DNA of 64,000 nucleotides from Burkholderia anthina (GTDB taxonomy: Bacteria; Pseudomonadota; Gammaproteobacteria; Burkholderiales; Burkholderiaceae). Position numbers and translations under genes: made by a program. Below, in pieces: positions 17,523 to 26,428 of this stretch (position 1 is its first letter; each line of letters opens with the position of its first letter). Below the pieces are notes generated by a model. The model was not told the origin of the DNA. It ran no database searches and worked only from the letters and a program-made list of their open reading frames with translations. The DNA lies in NCBI RefSeq assembly GCF_001547525.1, contig NZ_CM003768.1:930001-994000 (forward strand). Reading direction: 5' to 3'.

Positions 17523-18479
17523 TCACTTCCCCAGCCGCTGCGCGAGCGAGTAGCGCTGCATGCAGCGCTCCATCGCGTCGAGAAACGCGTGCTCGGCCGC
17601 ATTCATCTTGCGGTCGCGATGCCACAGCAGGAACACGTCGACGTCGACGAGCCCGTCGTCGGGCGGCAGCCGCCACAGCCGCTGCTGCGCGATGTCGTCG
17701 CGCACGATGTGCTCGGGCAGGCAGCCGATCCCGTAGCCCGCGAAGATCAGCCGCCGCACTTCGTCGAGGCTCGGCGACGATGCGACGATACGCCCCGTGA
17801 AACCCTTCTGGTCACGGAACACGGTGAGCGGCGACAGGCTGTCGCCGATCTGGTCGCTCGTGAACGACACGAAATTCTCCGCGAGCAGATCGTCCATCCG
17901 CAACTGCGTCTGCCCGAACAGCCGGTGATGGCGGCCGCAGTAGATCGCATAGCGCTGGCGCAGGAAGCAGCGCATCTCCAGCTTGTCGTGCGGCGTGCGG
18001 CACAGGCCGAGCCCGGCCGTGGCCGTTTTCTGCAGCAGCGACGACAGGATGTCCGACGAGCGCATTACTTCGATCTGCAGATCGATCCGCGGATACGCGC
18101 GATGGAAATCCGCGAGGAATTCGTCGTAGACGGGCGATTCGATGCGGCTCACCGTCAGCAGCCGGATCGAGCCGGTCAGGTCGGCCGTGCTGTCGTCGAT
18201 TTCGGTTTCGAGGCGCGAGATGCCGCCGTAGATGTCGCTCGCGATCCGGTACACGGCTTCGCCGGCCGGCGTCGGCGCGAAGTGCGCGCCGCGCCGCTCG
18301 ATCAGCCGGCGCTCGAGCGTCTCCTCGAGCCGCCGCAGCGCCTGGCTCACGGCCGGCTGCGTGACGTGCAGGCGGGCCGCCGCGCGGCTCACGCTGCGCT
18401 CCTGCATGATCACCAGATAGGTGCGCAGCAGGTTCCAGTCGAGGCGGTCGTTCAGGAACGGGGCGAGATCGGGGCGCAT
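17523..18479 (-). CDS. LysR-family transcriptional regulator
   Basis: A 318-residue LysR regulator. A winged HTH lies at about residues 17-76 (LRTYLVIMQERSVSRAAARL, then TQPAVSQALRRLEE), followed by the usual effector domain. Its gene is divergent from the MFS-carbamoylase-deacetylase operon at 18670-22330, with a 190-bp region containing an inverted repeat, so this operon is its most likely target. The convergent NCS1 permease is a possible second target. Confidence 0.92.
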   Translation of the reverse strand: MRPDLAPFLNDRLDWNLLRTYLVIMQERSVSRAAARLHVTQPAVSQALRRLEETLERRLIERRGAHFAPTPAGEAVYRIASDIYGGISRLETEIDDSTADLTGSIRLLTVSRIESPVYDEFLADFHRAYPRIDLQIEVMRSSDILSSLLQKTATAGLGLCRTPHDKLEMRCFLRQRYAIYCGRHHRLFGQTQLRMDDLLAENFVSFTSDQIGDSLSPLTVFRDQKGFTGRIVASSPSLDEVRRLIFAGYGIGCLPEHIVRDDIAQQRLWRLPPDDGLVDVDVFLLWHRDRKMNAAEHAFLDAMERCMQRYSLAQRLGK

Positions 18480-18506
18480 CGGGTCTCCGGGCAGGGCGGC
18501 GGCTAG

Positions 18507-18556
18507 TCATTAGTTGAATTTATACGGCGAATAATAACTTGAAATTTGACTAATGA
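18507..18556. promoter_or_regulatory. AT-rich inverted repeat between divergent LysR and MFS genes
   Basis: TCATTAGT followed by TGAATTT (from 18507) is mirrored by AAATTTGACTAATGA ending at 18556; the arms match except for two central bases. The block stands out as AT-rich in GC-rich DNA and lies 28 bp upstream of the LysR start. It is a good candidate for the LysR binding site and overlapping divergent promoters. Confidence 0.6.
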
Positions 18557-18669
18557 TTTGCGGCCACCGATAAAGGAGGGGCGCCGCAGCGTGCGGCGCG
18601 AGGCCGCGACAGACGGCCGTCGTCACGATATTGCGTGCCGCCCCGCCGCGGCGCGCGTCAGGAGCCCGC

Positions 18670-19980
18670 ATGAGCCAGTCCCTTCCTTCCGCCCGCCAGC
18701 CGGCACGCGCCGCGACGGCCGCGTTCATCGGCACGATGATCGAGTGGTACGACTTCTACATCTACGCGACCGCCGCCGCGCTCGTGTTCGGCGAACTCTA
18801 TTTCCCGTCGCACGACCCGTTCGTCAGCACGATGGCATCGTTCGCGACGTTCGCGGTCGGCTTCTTCGCGCGCCCGCTCGGCGGCGTGATCTTCGGCCAT
18901 CTCGGCGACCGCATCGGCCGCAAGAAGGCGCTGATGACGACGCTGATGATGATGGGCGTCGCAACCGTGTGCGTCGGGCTGCTGCCCGCCTATTCGAAGG
19001 TCGGCATCCTTGCACCGGTGCTGCTCGTCGCGCTGCGCGTCGTGCAGGGGATTGCGGTCGGCGGCGAGTGGGGCGGGGCGGTGCTGATGGCGGGCGAGCA
19101 TGCGCCGCAGGGGCGCCGCACGTTTTTCGCGTCGTTCGCGCAGCTCGGCAGCCCGGCCGGGCTGATCCTCTCGCTGGTCGCGTTCCGCGCGGTCACGTCG
19201 ATGGACAAGGCCGACTTCCTCGCGTGGGGCTGGCGCCTGCCGTTTCTCGCGAGCGCGGTGCTGCTCGTGGTGGGCATCCTGATCCGGCTCGGCGTGAACG
19301 AGTCGCCGGAATTCGCGCGGGTGAAGGAAGCCAACCGCACGGTGAAGCTGCCGGTCGCGGAAGTGTTCCGCTCCGCGTCGGGGCTCGTGCTGCTCTGCAT
19401 CGGCGCGAACACGATCGGCATCGCGGGCGTCTATTTCACGAACACGTTCATGATCGCGTACACGACGCAGTATGTCGGCGTCTCGCGCTCGCTGATCCTC
19501 GACAGCCTGTTCGCGGTCGCGATCATCCAGTTCTTCGCGCAGCCGCTCGCCGCGTGGATCGCCGAGCGCATCGGCGGCGCACGCTTCCTGAAGCTCGCGG
19601 CGCTGCTCGCGATGCTGTCGCCGTATCCGATGTTCATGCTCGTGCAGGGCGGCACGTCCGCGTCGCTGATCGCCGGCATCGCACTCGCCGTGGTGTGCAT
19701 GGCCGGTTTCTATTCGGTGATCGCGGGCTTCGTCAGCGACGTGTTTCCCGCGCACGTGCGCTATTCGGCGATCTCGCTCGCCTACCAGATTTGCGGCGCG
19801 ATCGCGGGCGGCCTGACGCCGCTCGTCGGCACGTGGCTCGCGCATCGCTTCACGGGCCAGTGGTGGCCGCTCGCGGTGTTCTACACGTGTCTCGCCGGCG
19901 TTTCGCTGCTCTGCATCGTCGCGCTCGACGCGCGCCGTGCCGCGCAGCCGGTCGCCGCCGAAGCGCTCGGCTCGCATTGA
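18670..19980 (+). CDS. MFS transporter, metabolite:H+ symporter (MHS) family
   Basis: A 436-residue transporter of the ShiA/ProP/KgtP-like group. The first helix ends in the family motif GTMIEWYDFYIYATAAAL (about residues 21-38), and loop 2-3 carries PLGGVIFGHLGDRIGRKK. These proteins import carboxylates, betaines or similar solutes with protons. The ATG at 18670 has GGAG in front. It is the first gene of an operon with a carbamoylase-type amidohydrolase and an HDAC-like deacetylase, so it probably brings in their substrate. Confidence 0.93.
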   Translation: MSQSLPSARQPARAATAAFIGTMIEWYDFYIYATAAALVFGELYFPSHDPFVSTMASFATFAVGFFARPLGGVIFGHLGDRIGRKKALMTTLMMMGVATVCVGLLPAYSKVGILAPVLLVALRVVQGIAVGGEWGGAVLMAGEHAPQGRRTFFASFAQLGSPAGLILSLVAFRAVTSMDKADFLAWGWRLPFLASAVLLVVGILIRLGVNESPEFARVKEANRTVKLPVAEVFRSASGLVLLCIGANTIGIAGVYFTNTFMIAYTTQYVGVSRSLILDSLFAVAIIQFFAQPLAAWIAERIGGARFLKLAALLAMLSPYPMFMLVQGGTSASLIAGIALAVVCMAGFYSVIAGFVSDVFPAHVRYSAISLAYQICGAIAGGLTPLVGTWLAHRFTGQWWPLAVFYTCLAGVSLLCIVALDARRAAQPVAAEALGSH

Positions 19981-20011
19981 TCCTCAACGCACGAATCGAT
20001 ACGGAATTCTT

Positions 20012-21283
20012 ATGGATGACCTGCTGGAAATCGACGGCGCCCGCCTGTGGCGGAGCCTGGCCGACATGGCGAGCGTCGGCGCGACGCCGCGCGGCGGCGT
20101 ACGGCGCCTCGCGCTCACGGATGACGACCGCCGCGGGCGCGACCTGTTCGCGCAATGGTGCCGCGATGCGGGGCTGACGGTGAGCGTCGATGCCGTCGGC
20201 AACCTGTTCGCGCGGCGCGACGGCGCCGATGCGCACGCCGCGCCGGTGCTGATCGGCAGCCATCTCGACACGCAGCCCGAGGGCGGTCGCTTCGACGGCG
20301 TGTACGGCGTGCTCGCCGCGCTCGAACTCGTGCGCACGCTGAACGACGCGGGCATCGCGACCGACAAGCCGCTCGAGATCGTGTCCTGGACCAACGAGGA
20401 AGGCGCGCGCTTCGCGCCGGCGATGCTCGGCTCGGCCGTGTTCACGGGCGCGTTGCCGCTCGACGATGCGCTCGCGAAGCAGGACGCCGACGGCGTCACG
20501 CTCGGCGCGGCGCTCGACGCGTGCGGCTACCGCGGCACGCGCGCCACGGGCGGGGCGGTCGATGCATATTTCGAGGCGCACATCGAACAGGGCCCCGTGC
20601 TCGAAGCGAACGGCACGACGATCGGCATCGTCACGGGCGGGCAGGCGATCCGCTGGCTCGACGTGACGGTGACGGGCGTGGCCGCGCACGCGGGCACGAC
20701 GCCGATGCCGTATCGCAAGGATGCGTATTTCGCGAGCGCGCAAATCGCGCTCGAACTCGAGCGGATCGTCGCCGGTTACGCGCCGCGCGGGCTCGCGACG
20801 ATCGGGCAGGTCGGCATCCGCCACGCGTCGCGCAACACGATTGCCGGCGACCTGACGTTCACGGTCGACCTGCGTCATCACGACGATGCGGAAGTCGATG
20901 CGATGGAGCGCGACCTGCGCGACGCCTGCGCTCGCGTGGCCGCCGCGCGTGGCGTGCAGGTGTCGGTCGAGACCTGCTGGCGCAGCCCGGCGACGCCGTT
21001 CGACCGCGAGTGCGTCGGGCTGGTCGCGCAGGCCGCTGCCGCGTTCGGCTACACGCACGAGCGGATCGTGAGCGGCGCCGGCCACGATGCAATCCTGCTC
21101 GCGCGCCGCTTCCCGACCGCGATGGTGTTCATCCCGTGCGTCGACGGGCTGTCGCACAACGAAGCCGAGGATGCATTGCCCGACGACGTGACACGCGGCA
21201 CGAACGTGCTGCTCCATGCGGTGCTGGCGCGCGCGGGAATCGCGGCGCGCGTCGACGCGGCGGCGGCCACGCACGATGCCTGA
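20012..21283 (+). CDS. Zn-dependent amidohydrolase, AllC/N-carbamoyl-L-amino acid hydrolase (M20) family
   Basis: A 423-residue metal hydrolase of the M20-type carbamoylase group. The metal ligands are visible: GSHLDTQPEGGRFDG (His and Asp), WTNEEGARFAP (Glu pair), the dimerisation-domain His in AAHAGTTPMPYRKDA, and the final His in VDGLSHNEAE. Members cleave N-carbamoyl or ureido amino acids (hydantoin or ureide breakdown) or beta-ureidopropionate. It begins 31 bases after the MFS stop and is followed after 24 bases by the deacetylase gene. Substrate not determined. Confidence 0.92.
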   Translation: MDDLLEIDGARLWRSLADMASVGATPRGGVRRLALTDDDRRGRDLFAQWCRDAGLTVSVDAVGNLFARRDGADAHAAPVLIGSHLDTQPEGGRFDGVYGVLAALELVRTLNDAGIATDKPLEIVSWTNEEGARFAPAMLGSAVFTGALPLDDALAKQDADGVTLGAALDACGYRGTRATGGAVDAYFEAHIEQGPVLEANGTTIGIVTGGQAIRWLDVTVTGVAAHAGTTPMPYRKDAYFASAQIALELERIVAGYAPRGLATIGQVGIRHASRNTIAGDLTFTVDLRHHDDAEVDAMERDLRDACARVAAARGVQVSVETCWRSPATPFDRECVGLVAQAAAAFGYTHERIVSGAGHDAILLARRFPTAMVFIPCVDGLSHNEAEDALPDDVTRGTNVLLHAVLARAGIAARVDAAAATHDA

Positions 21284-21307
21284 AACGGCGAATCGATGAG
21301 GATTACG

Positions 21308-22330
21308 ATGAAAACCTATTTCCATCCCGAACAACTGCTGCACCACCCGCGCAGCTACCTGTCGCGCGGCCGGATGCGCGAGCCGCAGGAAGTGCCCGAA
21401 CGCGCGGCGCGGCTCGTCGCGGCCGTCCGGTCGCTCGACTTCGACGTGCGCGAGCCGGCCGACCGCGGCACCGCACCGATCGCGGCCGTGCACGACATGA
21501 ACTACCTGCGCTTTCTCGAGGACGCGCACCGCGACTGGAAGCAGATGCCCGACGACTGGGGCGACGAAGTGATGTCGAACGTGTTCGTGCGCGATCCGAA
21601 TCCGTTGCGCGGCGTGCTCGCGAAAGCCGCGCGCTATCTGGCCGACGGCAGTTGCCCGGTGGGCGCGAACACATGGCGCGCGGCGTACTGGTCCGCGCAG
21701 GGCGCACTGGCGGCCGCGGCCGACGTCAACGACGGCGCGCGCGAAGCGTACGCGCTGTGCCGGCCGCCCGGCCATCATGCGCGCCGCGACGCGGCCGGCG
21801 GCTTCTGCTACCTGAACAATGCGGCGATCGCCGCGCAGGCGCTGCTCGGCCGCCATCGGCGCGTCGCGATCCTCGATACCGACATGCATCACGGGCAGGG
21901 CGTGCAGGAGATCTTCTACGGCCGCGACGATGCGCTGTACGTGTCGATCCACGGCGACCCGACCAACTTCTACCCGGTCGTCGCGGGTTACGAGGACGAG
22001 ACGGGAACGGGGGCCGGCGACGGCTTCAACCTCAACCTGCCGATGCCGCACGGCGCGCCGGAGTCGGCGTTCTTCGAGCGGCTCGACGACGCGCTGCGCG
22101 CGCTCGCGCGGTTCCAGCCCGATGCGCTCGTGCTCGCGCTCGGCTTCGACATCTACAAGGACGATCCGCAATCGCAGGTCGCGGTCACGACCGACGGGTT
22201 CGGGCGGCTCGGCGGCGCGATCGGCGCGCTCGGGTTGCCGACGGTGATCGTGCAGGAGGGCGGCTATCACCTCGAGAGTCTCGACGCGAACGCACGCGCG
22301 TTTTTTGGCGGGTTTGGCGCTCGGCGCTGA
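21308..22330 (+). CDS. Histone deacetylase-family hydrolase (acetylpolyamine amidohydrolase-like)
   Basis: A 340-residue zinc amidohydrolase of the arginase/deacetylase fold. Typical motifs are RPPGHHARRD (tandem His), GGFCYLNNAAIAA, the Zn ligands in DTDMHHGQG, LGFDIYKDDP, and the C-terminal EGGY before the last helix. In bacteria such proteins deacetylate acetylpolyamines or similar small amides. The ATG at 21308 is preferred over 21296 because GAGGA sits at the right distance. It is the last gene of the LysR-controlled operon and suggests use of an acylated amine. Confidence 0.92.
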   Translation: MKTYFHPEQLLHHPRSYLSRGRMREPQEVPERAARLVAAVRSLDFDVREPADRGTAPIAAVHDMNYLRFLEDAHRDWKQMPDDWGDEVMSNVFVRDPNPLRGVLAKAARYLADGSCPVGANTWRAAYWSAQGALAAAADVNDGAREAYALCRPPGHHARRDAAGGFCYLNNAAIAAQALLGRHRRVAILDTDMHHGQGVQEIFYGRDDALYVSIHGDPTNFYPVVAGYEDETGTGAGDGFNLNLPMPHGAPESAFFERLDDALRALARFQPDALVLALGFDIYKDDPQSQVAVTTDGFGRLGGAIGALGLPTVIVQEGGYHLESLDANARAFFGGFGARR

Positions 22331-22363
22331 CCGGGCCGTCGAACCGATCGCACGCCGAAAATG

Positions 22364-22387
22364 AAAACGGCCGCATGGCGCGGCCGT
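22364..22387 (-). terminator. Terminator of the minus-strand MFS gene
   Basis: ACGGCCGC (22367-22374) and GCGGCCGT (22380-22387) form an 8-bp stem with a 5-nt loop. Read on the minus strand it is followed by TTTT. It probably ends the MFS transcript and may also slow the converging operon. Confidence 0.8.
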
Positions 22388-22432
22388 GAGCATGCATGCG
22401 GAAGGTTCCGGATGGCCCGGGCGTGCCCGCGC

Positions 22433-23638
22433 TTACGAATTCGCGGCGGCCGGCGAGCGGCGGCGCTGCGTGACCTGCAGCATGACGAGCACGAGGCCGG
22501 CGGCCGCGATCAGCGCGCCGACGAGCGGCACCGCCGCGTAGCCGAATCCGGCCGAGATCGCCGCGCCGCCCGCGGCGGCGCCCAGCGCATTGCCGAGATT
22601 GAACGCGCCGATGTTCACCGCCGATGCGAGGCCCGGCGCTTCATGGGCCGCGCGCATCACGCGCATCTGCAGCGGCGGCACGACCGCGAACGTCGCGATC
22701 CCCCAGACCAGCAGCGTGACGGCGGCGCCCGCATGCGTGGCCGCAAGCAGTGGGAACGCGGCCATCGTCGCGATCAGCAGCAACAGGAAGCCGATCAGCG
22801 TGCCGTCGAGCGAGCGGTCGGCGAGGCGCCCGCCCGCGATGTTGCCGATCGAGAAACCGACGCCGATCAGCACGAGCATCGCGGTCACGAAGCCGGGCGT
22901 CGCGCCCGTCAGGTGTTCGAGCGTCGGTGCGACGTACGTATAGAGCGTGAACATCGCGCCGGCGCCGAGCACGGTCGTCCCGAGCGCGCCGAGCACGACC
23001 GGGCGCGTGAGCACGGAGAGTTCGGCACGCAGGTCGGGCATCTTGCCGGCTTCACCTTTCGGCAGCGCGGCGAACAGGCCGGCGATCGCGATCAGGCCGA
23101 GGCCCGCGGTCGCCGCGAACGACATGCGCCAGCCGATGATCTGGCCGAGCCAGGTCGCGGCCGGCACGCCGCCGACGTTCGCGATCGTCAGGCCCATGAA
23201 CATCGTCGCGACCGCGCTGGCCTGCTTTTCGCGCGGCACGAGGCTTGCCGCGACCACCGAGCCGAGCCCGAAGAACGCACCGTGGTTGAGGCTCGTCACG
23301 AGACGTGCGAGCAGCAGCGTCGTGTAGTCCGGCGCGACGGCCGACAGCAGGTTGCCGATCGTGAAGATCGACATCAGCGCGATCAGTGCGGAACGGCGCG
23401 ACCAGCGCGCGAGCAGCAGCGTCATCAGCGGCGCGCCGACCATCACGCCGATCGCATACGCGCTGATCAGCATGCCGGCTTGCGGAATCGACACGTGCAC
23501 GCCTTCGGCGATCACGGGCAGCAGGCCCATCGGCGAGAATTCGGTCGTGCCGATGCCGAACGCGCCGGCGGCGAGCGCCAGCAGCGGCAGCGCGGCGCTG
23601 CCGCCGGGGCGGGAAGGAGAGGAAGTCGTGGGGTTCAC
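22433..23638 (-). CDS. MFS transporter (DHA1, chloramphenicol/arabinose-efflux type)
   Basis: A 401-residue 12-TM MFS protein. The first helix carries the GIGTTEFSPMGLLPVIAEG motif typical of the DHA1 group around AraJ, CmlA and NepI, and a second signature RLVTSLNHGAFFGLGSVVAA follows helix 4. The GTG at 23638 is chosen because AGGAG lies 8 bases before it. It likely exports drugs, sugars or nucleosides. The promoter should lie in the 556-bp gap to the right. Confidence 0.9.
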   Translation of the reverse strand: MNPTTSSPSRPGGSAALPLLALAAGAFGIGTTEFSPMGLLPVIAEGVHVSIPQAGMLISAYAIGVMVGAPLMTLLLARWSRRSALIALMSIFTIGNLLSAVAPDYTTLLLARLVTSLNHGAFFGLGSVVAASLVPREKQASAVATMFMGLTIANVGGVPAATWLGQIIGWRMSFAATAGLGLIAIAGLFAALPKGEAGKMPDLRAELSVLTRPVVLGALGTTVLGAGAMFTLYTYVAPTLEHLTGATPGFVTAMLVLIGVGFSIGNIAGGRLADRSLDGTLIGFLLLLIATMAAFPLLAATHAGAAVTLLVWGIATFAVVPPLQMRVMRAAHEAPGLASAVNIGAFNLGNALGAAAGGAAISAGFGYAAVPLVGALIAAAGLVLVMLQVTQRRRSPAAANS

Positions 23639-23865
23639 GCGGTGGACTCCTGTGATCGTGGGACAACGGCACGAAGCCATTGAGGACAGCCGAAGTGTGC
23701 CTGCATTACTTTTGCGGAAAAAGCCGCATTCGGACGAAATTATCTTGATTTGATGTCAACAATGCAGCGCGGGGGAGACGTCCGCGTCGTGGCCCTCGGA
23801 TGGTGCTTCGACGGGACCGGCATCGCACAAGGGCTGGAAAGCGTCGAACTGCCAGCGTCGGCAGC

Positions 23866-23902
23866 AAAAAAGCCCCGACCACAGGGGGTCCATGGCCGGG
23901 GC
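23866..23902 (-). terminator. Strong intrinsic terminator, minus strand
   Basis: GCCCCG (23872-23877) pairs with CGGGGC (23897-23902), extended by CC/GG after one mismatch; on the minus strand six Us follow. The only annotated minus-strand gene to its right is the LysR gene ending about 290 bp away, so it either ends that transcript late or belongs to a short RNA starting nearby. Confidence 0.85.
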
Positions 23903-23940
23903 GGAAACGCATCCTCTCTTTGGCACGAGGGTTGGATGCG
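23866..23940 (-). ncRNA. Candidate small RNA or leader RNA with intrinsic terminator
   Basis: On the minus strand, TATACT (23951 to 23946) could be a -10 box. It is followed by a first hairpin CGCATCC/GGATGCG (plus-strand arms 23908-23914 and 23934-23940) and then a strong terminator hairpin with six Us (23866-23902). The unit is about 75 nt and ends about 230 bp before the MFS gene, so it may be an independent sRNA or a terminated leader. No -35 match is convincing. The rest of 23639-24194 shows no gene. Confidence 0.4.
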
Positions 23941-24194
23941 CGCGCAGTATATTTCGGGCCATGACGATTCGAATCGGCGTTAAACGACCGTTTTTGGTGT
24001 CAATTTGAGAATTGCGGTGTCGTCGCGTCGTCCGTCGGCGTTCTGAAAGATTTTTCGATGATGCGGCTGTGTCGTTCACCGTGTTACAGCATCAAAAGCG
24101 ACGTGATGACGGAAGTCGGATTCCGTCCGTCGGCCCGTCGGCCGGTGCCGCAAGTCGCATCGCCCGAGCGCGCGCCGATGCATCCGGCATGCGC

Positions 24195-25106
24195 TCAGGC
24201 CGATTCGCCGGCCGCGTCGCGGACCGCCGCGAGAAACCGCGCGACGACGGGCGACGGGGCCGCCGCCGCGCCGTCGAACACGAACTCGATGTCGAAGCGG
24301 CTCGCGAGTTCGTCGAGCGCGACGAGCCGGACCGTGCGCGGGCAGGTCGGCGACGCGCTTTCCGGCACGAACGCGCAGCCCATGCCGGCCGCGACGAGGC
24401 CGATCAGCGTCGGGATGTCGCTGCCGACCTGCGCGATGCGCGGCGTGAAGCCGGCCTGCTGGCACTGCGTCATCAGGAAGCGGTGGTGCGCGGCGGAACG
24501 CTGCGCATCGAACCAGACGAACGGTTCGTCCGCGACGTCGGCCAGCGCGCGCGGTGCGATGAAGCGGCCGCCCGGCGGCGCGGGCATCGCGAGCACGAAG
24601 CGGTCGCTCAGCAGCCGCACGCCCGTCAGGTGAGGCGCTTCCTCGCGACGCCACGCCATGATCCCCGCGTCGAGCTGGCCGCGCGTCAGCGCGCTCGCCT
24701 GTTCGGCCGACAGCATCGGCGCGATCGACAGTTTCACATCCGGGCACGCATCGCGAAACGCCTTGAGGACGTTCGCGACGATCGGCAGCGGCAGACAGTT
24801 CGGCAGCGCGCCGAGCCGCAGTTCGCCGAGCTGGCCGTCCGCGCTGCGCAACGCGCGCTCGCGGCTGTCCTGCAGCCTCGCGAGCAGGCCGGTCGCATCG
24901 TGCAGGAAGCTCGTGCCGGCCGCCGTGAGCGTGACGCCCGTCGCGCGACGGACCAGCAGCGGCGTGCCGATCGCATCCTCGAGCTCGCGGATCTGCCGCG
25001 ACAGCGCGGGCTGCACGATGCCCACCGCGCGGGCGCCGGCCATCACGCTGCCGGCCTGGGCGACGGCGACGAAGTAGCGCAGGTGACGCAGTTCGATCTG
25101 GCGCAT
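24195..25106 (-). CDS. LysR-family transcriptional regulator
   Basis: A 303-residue LysR protein. The HTH is at the N-terminus (ELRHLRYFVAVAQAGSVMAG, then QPALSRQIRELEDAIGTPLL), and the effector domain follows from about residue 90. ATG 25106 puts the HTH in the usual place; a start at 25178 would add 24 residues. It is divergent from the serine-dehydratase-like gene (166-bp spacer), which it may control. It resembles the CbbR/NAC-like branch that starts MRxxELRHLRYFVAV. Confidence 0.9.
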   Translation of the reverse strand: MRQIELRHLRYFVAVAQAGSVMAGARAVGIVQPALSRQIRELEDAIGTPLLVRRATGVTLTAAGTSFLHDATGLLARLQDSRERALRSADGQLGELRLGALPNCLPLPIVANVLKAFRDACPDVKLSIAPMLSAEQASALTRGQLDAGIMAWRREEAPHLTGVRLLSDRFVLAMPAPPGGRFIAPRALADVADEPFVWFDAQRSAAHHRFLMTQCQQAGFTPRIAQVGSDIPTLIGLVAAGMGCAFVPESASPTCPRTVRLVALDELASRFDIEFVFDGAAAAPSPVVARFLAAVRDAAGESA

Positions 25107-25272
25107 GCGGTGTCCGGTCGGGTTCGTTGATATGCCTGGCAAGCATAGCAAATGCCATTCGATGGTATTGGAAAGCATGGCGCGCCTGCCGTACGATGAC
25201 CGTCATTGCCGCACCCGCTTGCTCGCGCGCGAGCCGTGCGGGTTTCCTCCGTTCCTCCTTGCGTTCCGTCCC

Positions 25273-26193
25273 ATGCCGCTTCATATCCCGACGCCTTACA
25301 TCCGCTCGCAAATCGCGTCCCGCCGGCTCGGCAGGACCATCCGGCTGAAGCTCGACGCGTTGCAGCCGTCGGGCTCGTTCAAGCTGCGCGGCATCGGCGC
25401 CGTGTGCGAGGCGCGCCATGCGGCCGGGGCGCGGCGGTTCGTGTCGTCGTCGGGCGGCAACGCGGGCATCGCGGTCGCGTATTGCGGCCGCGAACTCGGC
25501 GTGCCGGTGCGCGTCGTCGTGCCGGAAAGCGCATCGGCCCGGGCGCGCGAACTGATCCGCGTCGAAGGCGCGGAACTCGTCGTGCACGGCGCGAGCTGGG
25601 CCGAGGCGAACGCGTTCGCGCAGTCGACGCTCGACGGGCACGATGCATTCGTGCATCCGTTCGACGACCGCGTGCTGTGGCAGGGCCACGCGACGATGAT
25701 CGACGAGATGGCGGCGGTCGGCCCGAAGCCCGACGCGGTCGTGCTCGCGGTCGGCGGCGGCGGCCTGCTGTGCGGCGTGCTCGAAGGGCTGGCGCGCAAC
25801 GGCTGGCACGACGTGCCGGTCGTCGCGGCCGAAACGGCAGGCGCCGACTGCTATGCACGCTCGGTCGCGCAGGGGCGCCCGGTCGAATTGCCGGCGATCG
25901 CGAGCATCGCGACGACGCTCGGCGCGAAGCGGCCGTGCGACGCGGCGGTCGAATGGGCGACGCGTCACGCGATCCATCCGGTCGTCGTGTCCGATGCCGA
26001 CGCGGTGGCTGCGTCGCTGCGGTTTCTCGATGAGCACAGGATCGTCGTCGAGCCGGCGTGCGGCGCTGCGCTGGCCGTGCTCGAGCAGCCGGTGCCGGTG
26101 CTCGCGTCGGCGTCCGACATCGCGGTGATCGTCTGCGGCGGCGTGACCGCCACCGTCGAGGATCTGCAGACGCTGCGCGCGACGTTGCGGTAG
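25273..26193 (+). CDS. PLP-dependent serine/threonine dehydratase-like enzyme
   Basis: A 306-residue fold-type II PLP enzyme. The PLP Lys is in SGSFKLRGI (about residue 38), the substrate loop is SSGGNAGIA, and the phosphate-binding glycine loop is VGGGGLLCGV. The pattern and short length without an ACT domain fit L-serine dehydratase (SDH-like), converting Ser (or Thr) to pyruvate (or 2-oxobutanoate) and ammonia. The start is ATG at 25273, without a clear ribosome site. The divergent LysR gene is the probable regulator. Confidence 0.88.
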   Translation: MPLHIPTPYIRSQIASRRLGRTIRLKLDALQPSGSFKLRGIGAVCEARHAAGARRFVSSSGGNAGIAVAYCGRELGVPVRVVVPESASARARELIRVEGAELVVHGASWAEANAFAQSTLDGHDAFVHPFDDRVLWQGHATMIDEMAAVGPKPDAVVLAVGGGGLLCGVLEGLARNGWHDVPVVAAETAGADCYARSVAQGRPVELPAIASIATTLGAKRPCDAAVEWATRHAIHPVVVSDADAVAASLRFLDEHRIVVEPACGAALAVLEQPVPVLASASDIAVIVCGGVTATVEDLQTLRATLR

Positions 26194-26428
26194 GCGGGGC
26201 GCCAGCGAGCCGCGCAGTCGCGAGACGACGGATTGTTTTGCGATTTTCGCGGGGTGACTGCGAGCCTGGGGCATACGTGGCTCGCCGTGACGCGTCGACG
26301 TTGCCTTTCCGTCAACCCCGTACGGCGGACGGCCGGATAGGCAGAAACGACTTCAGGAACGGTGCGCAAGGCGGGCGTGCCGTCGCGCTGCGCCGCATGC
26401 GGCCGGGCGCGACGATACGGGAGCGCGA

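Noticed and set aside
19850..22393. Very long minus-strand frame (about 850 codons) across the carbamoylase and deacetylase genes
   Set aside because: Low-complexity Arg/Ala/His translation, opposite two clearly recognised plus-strand enzymes; an artefact of high GC.
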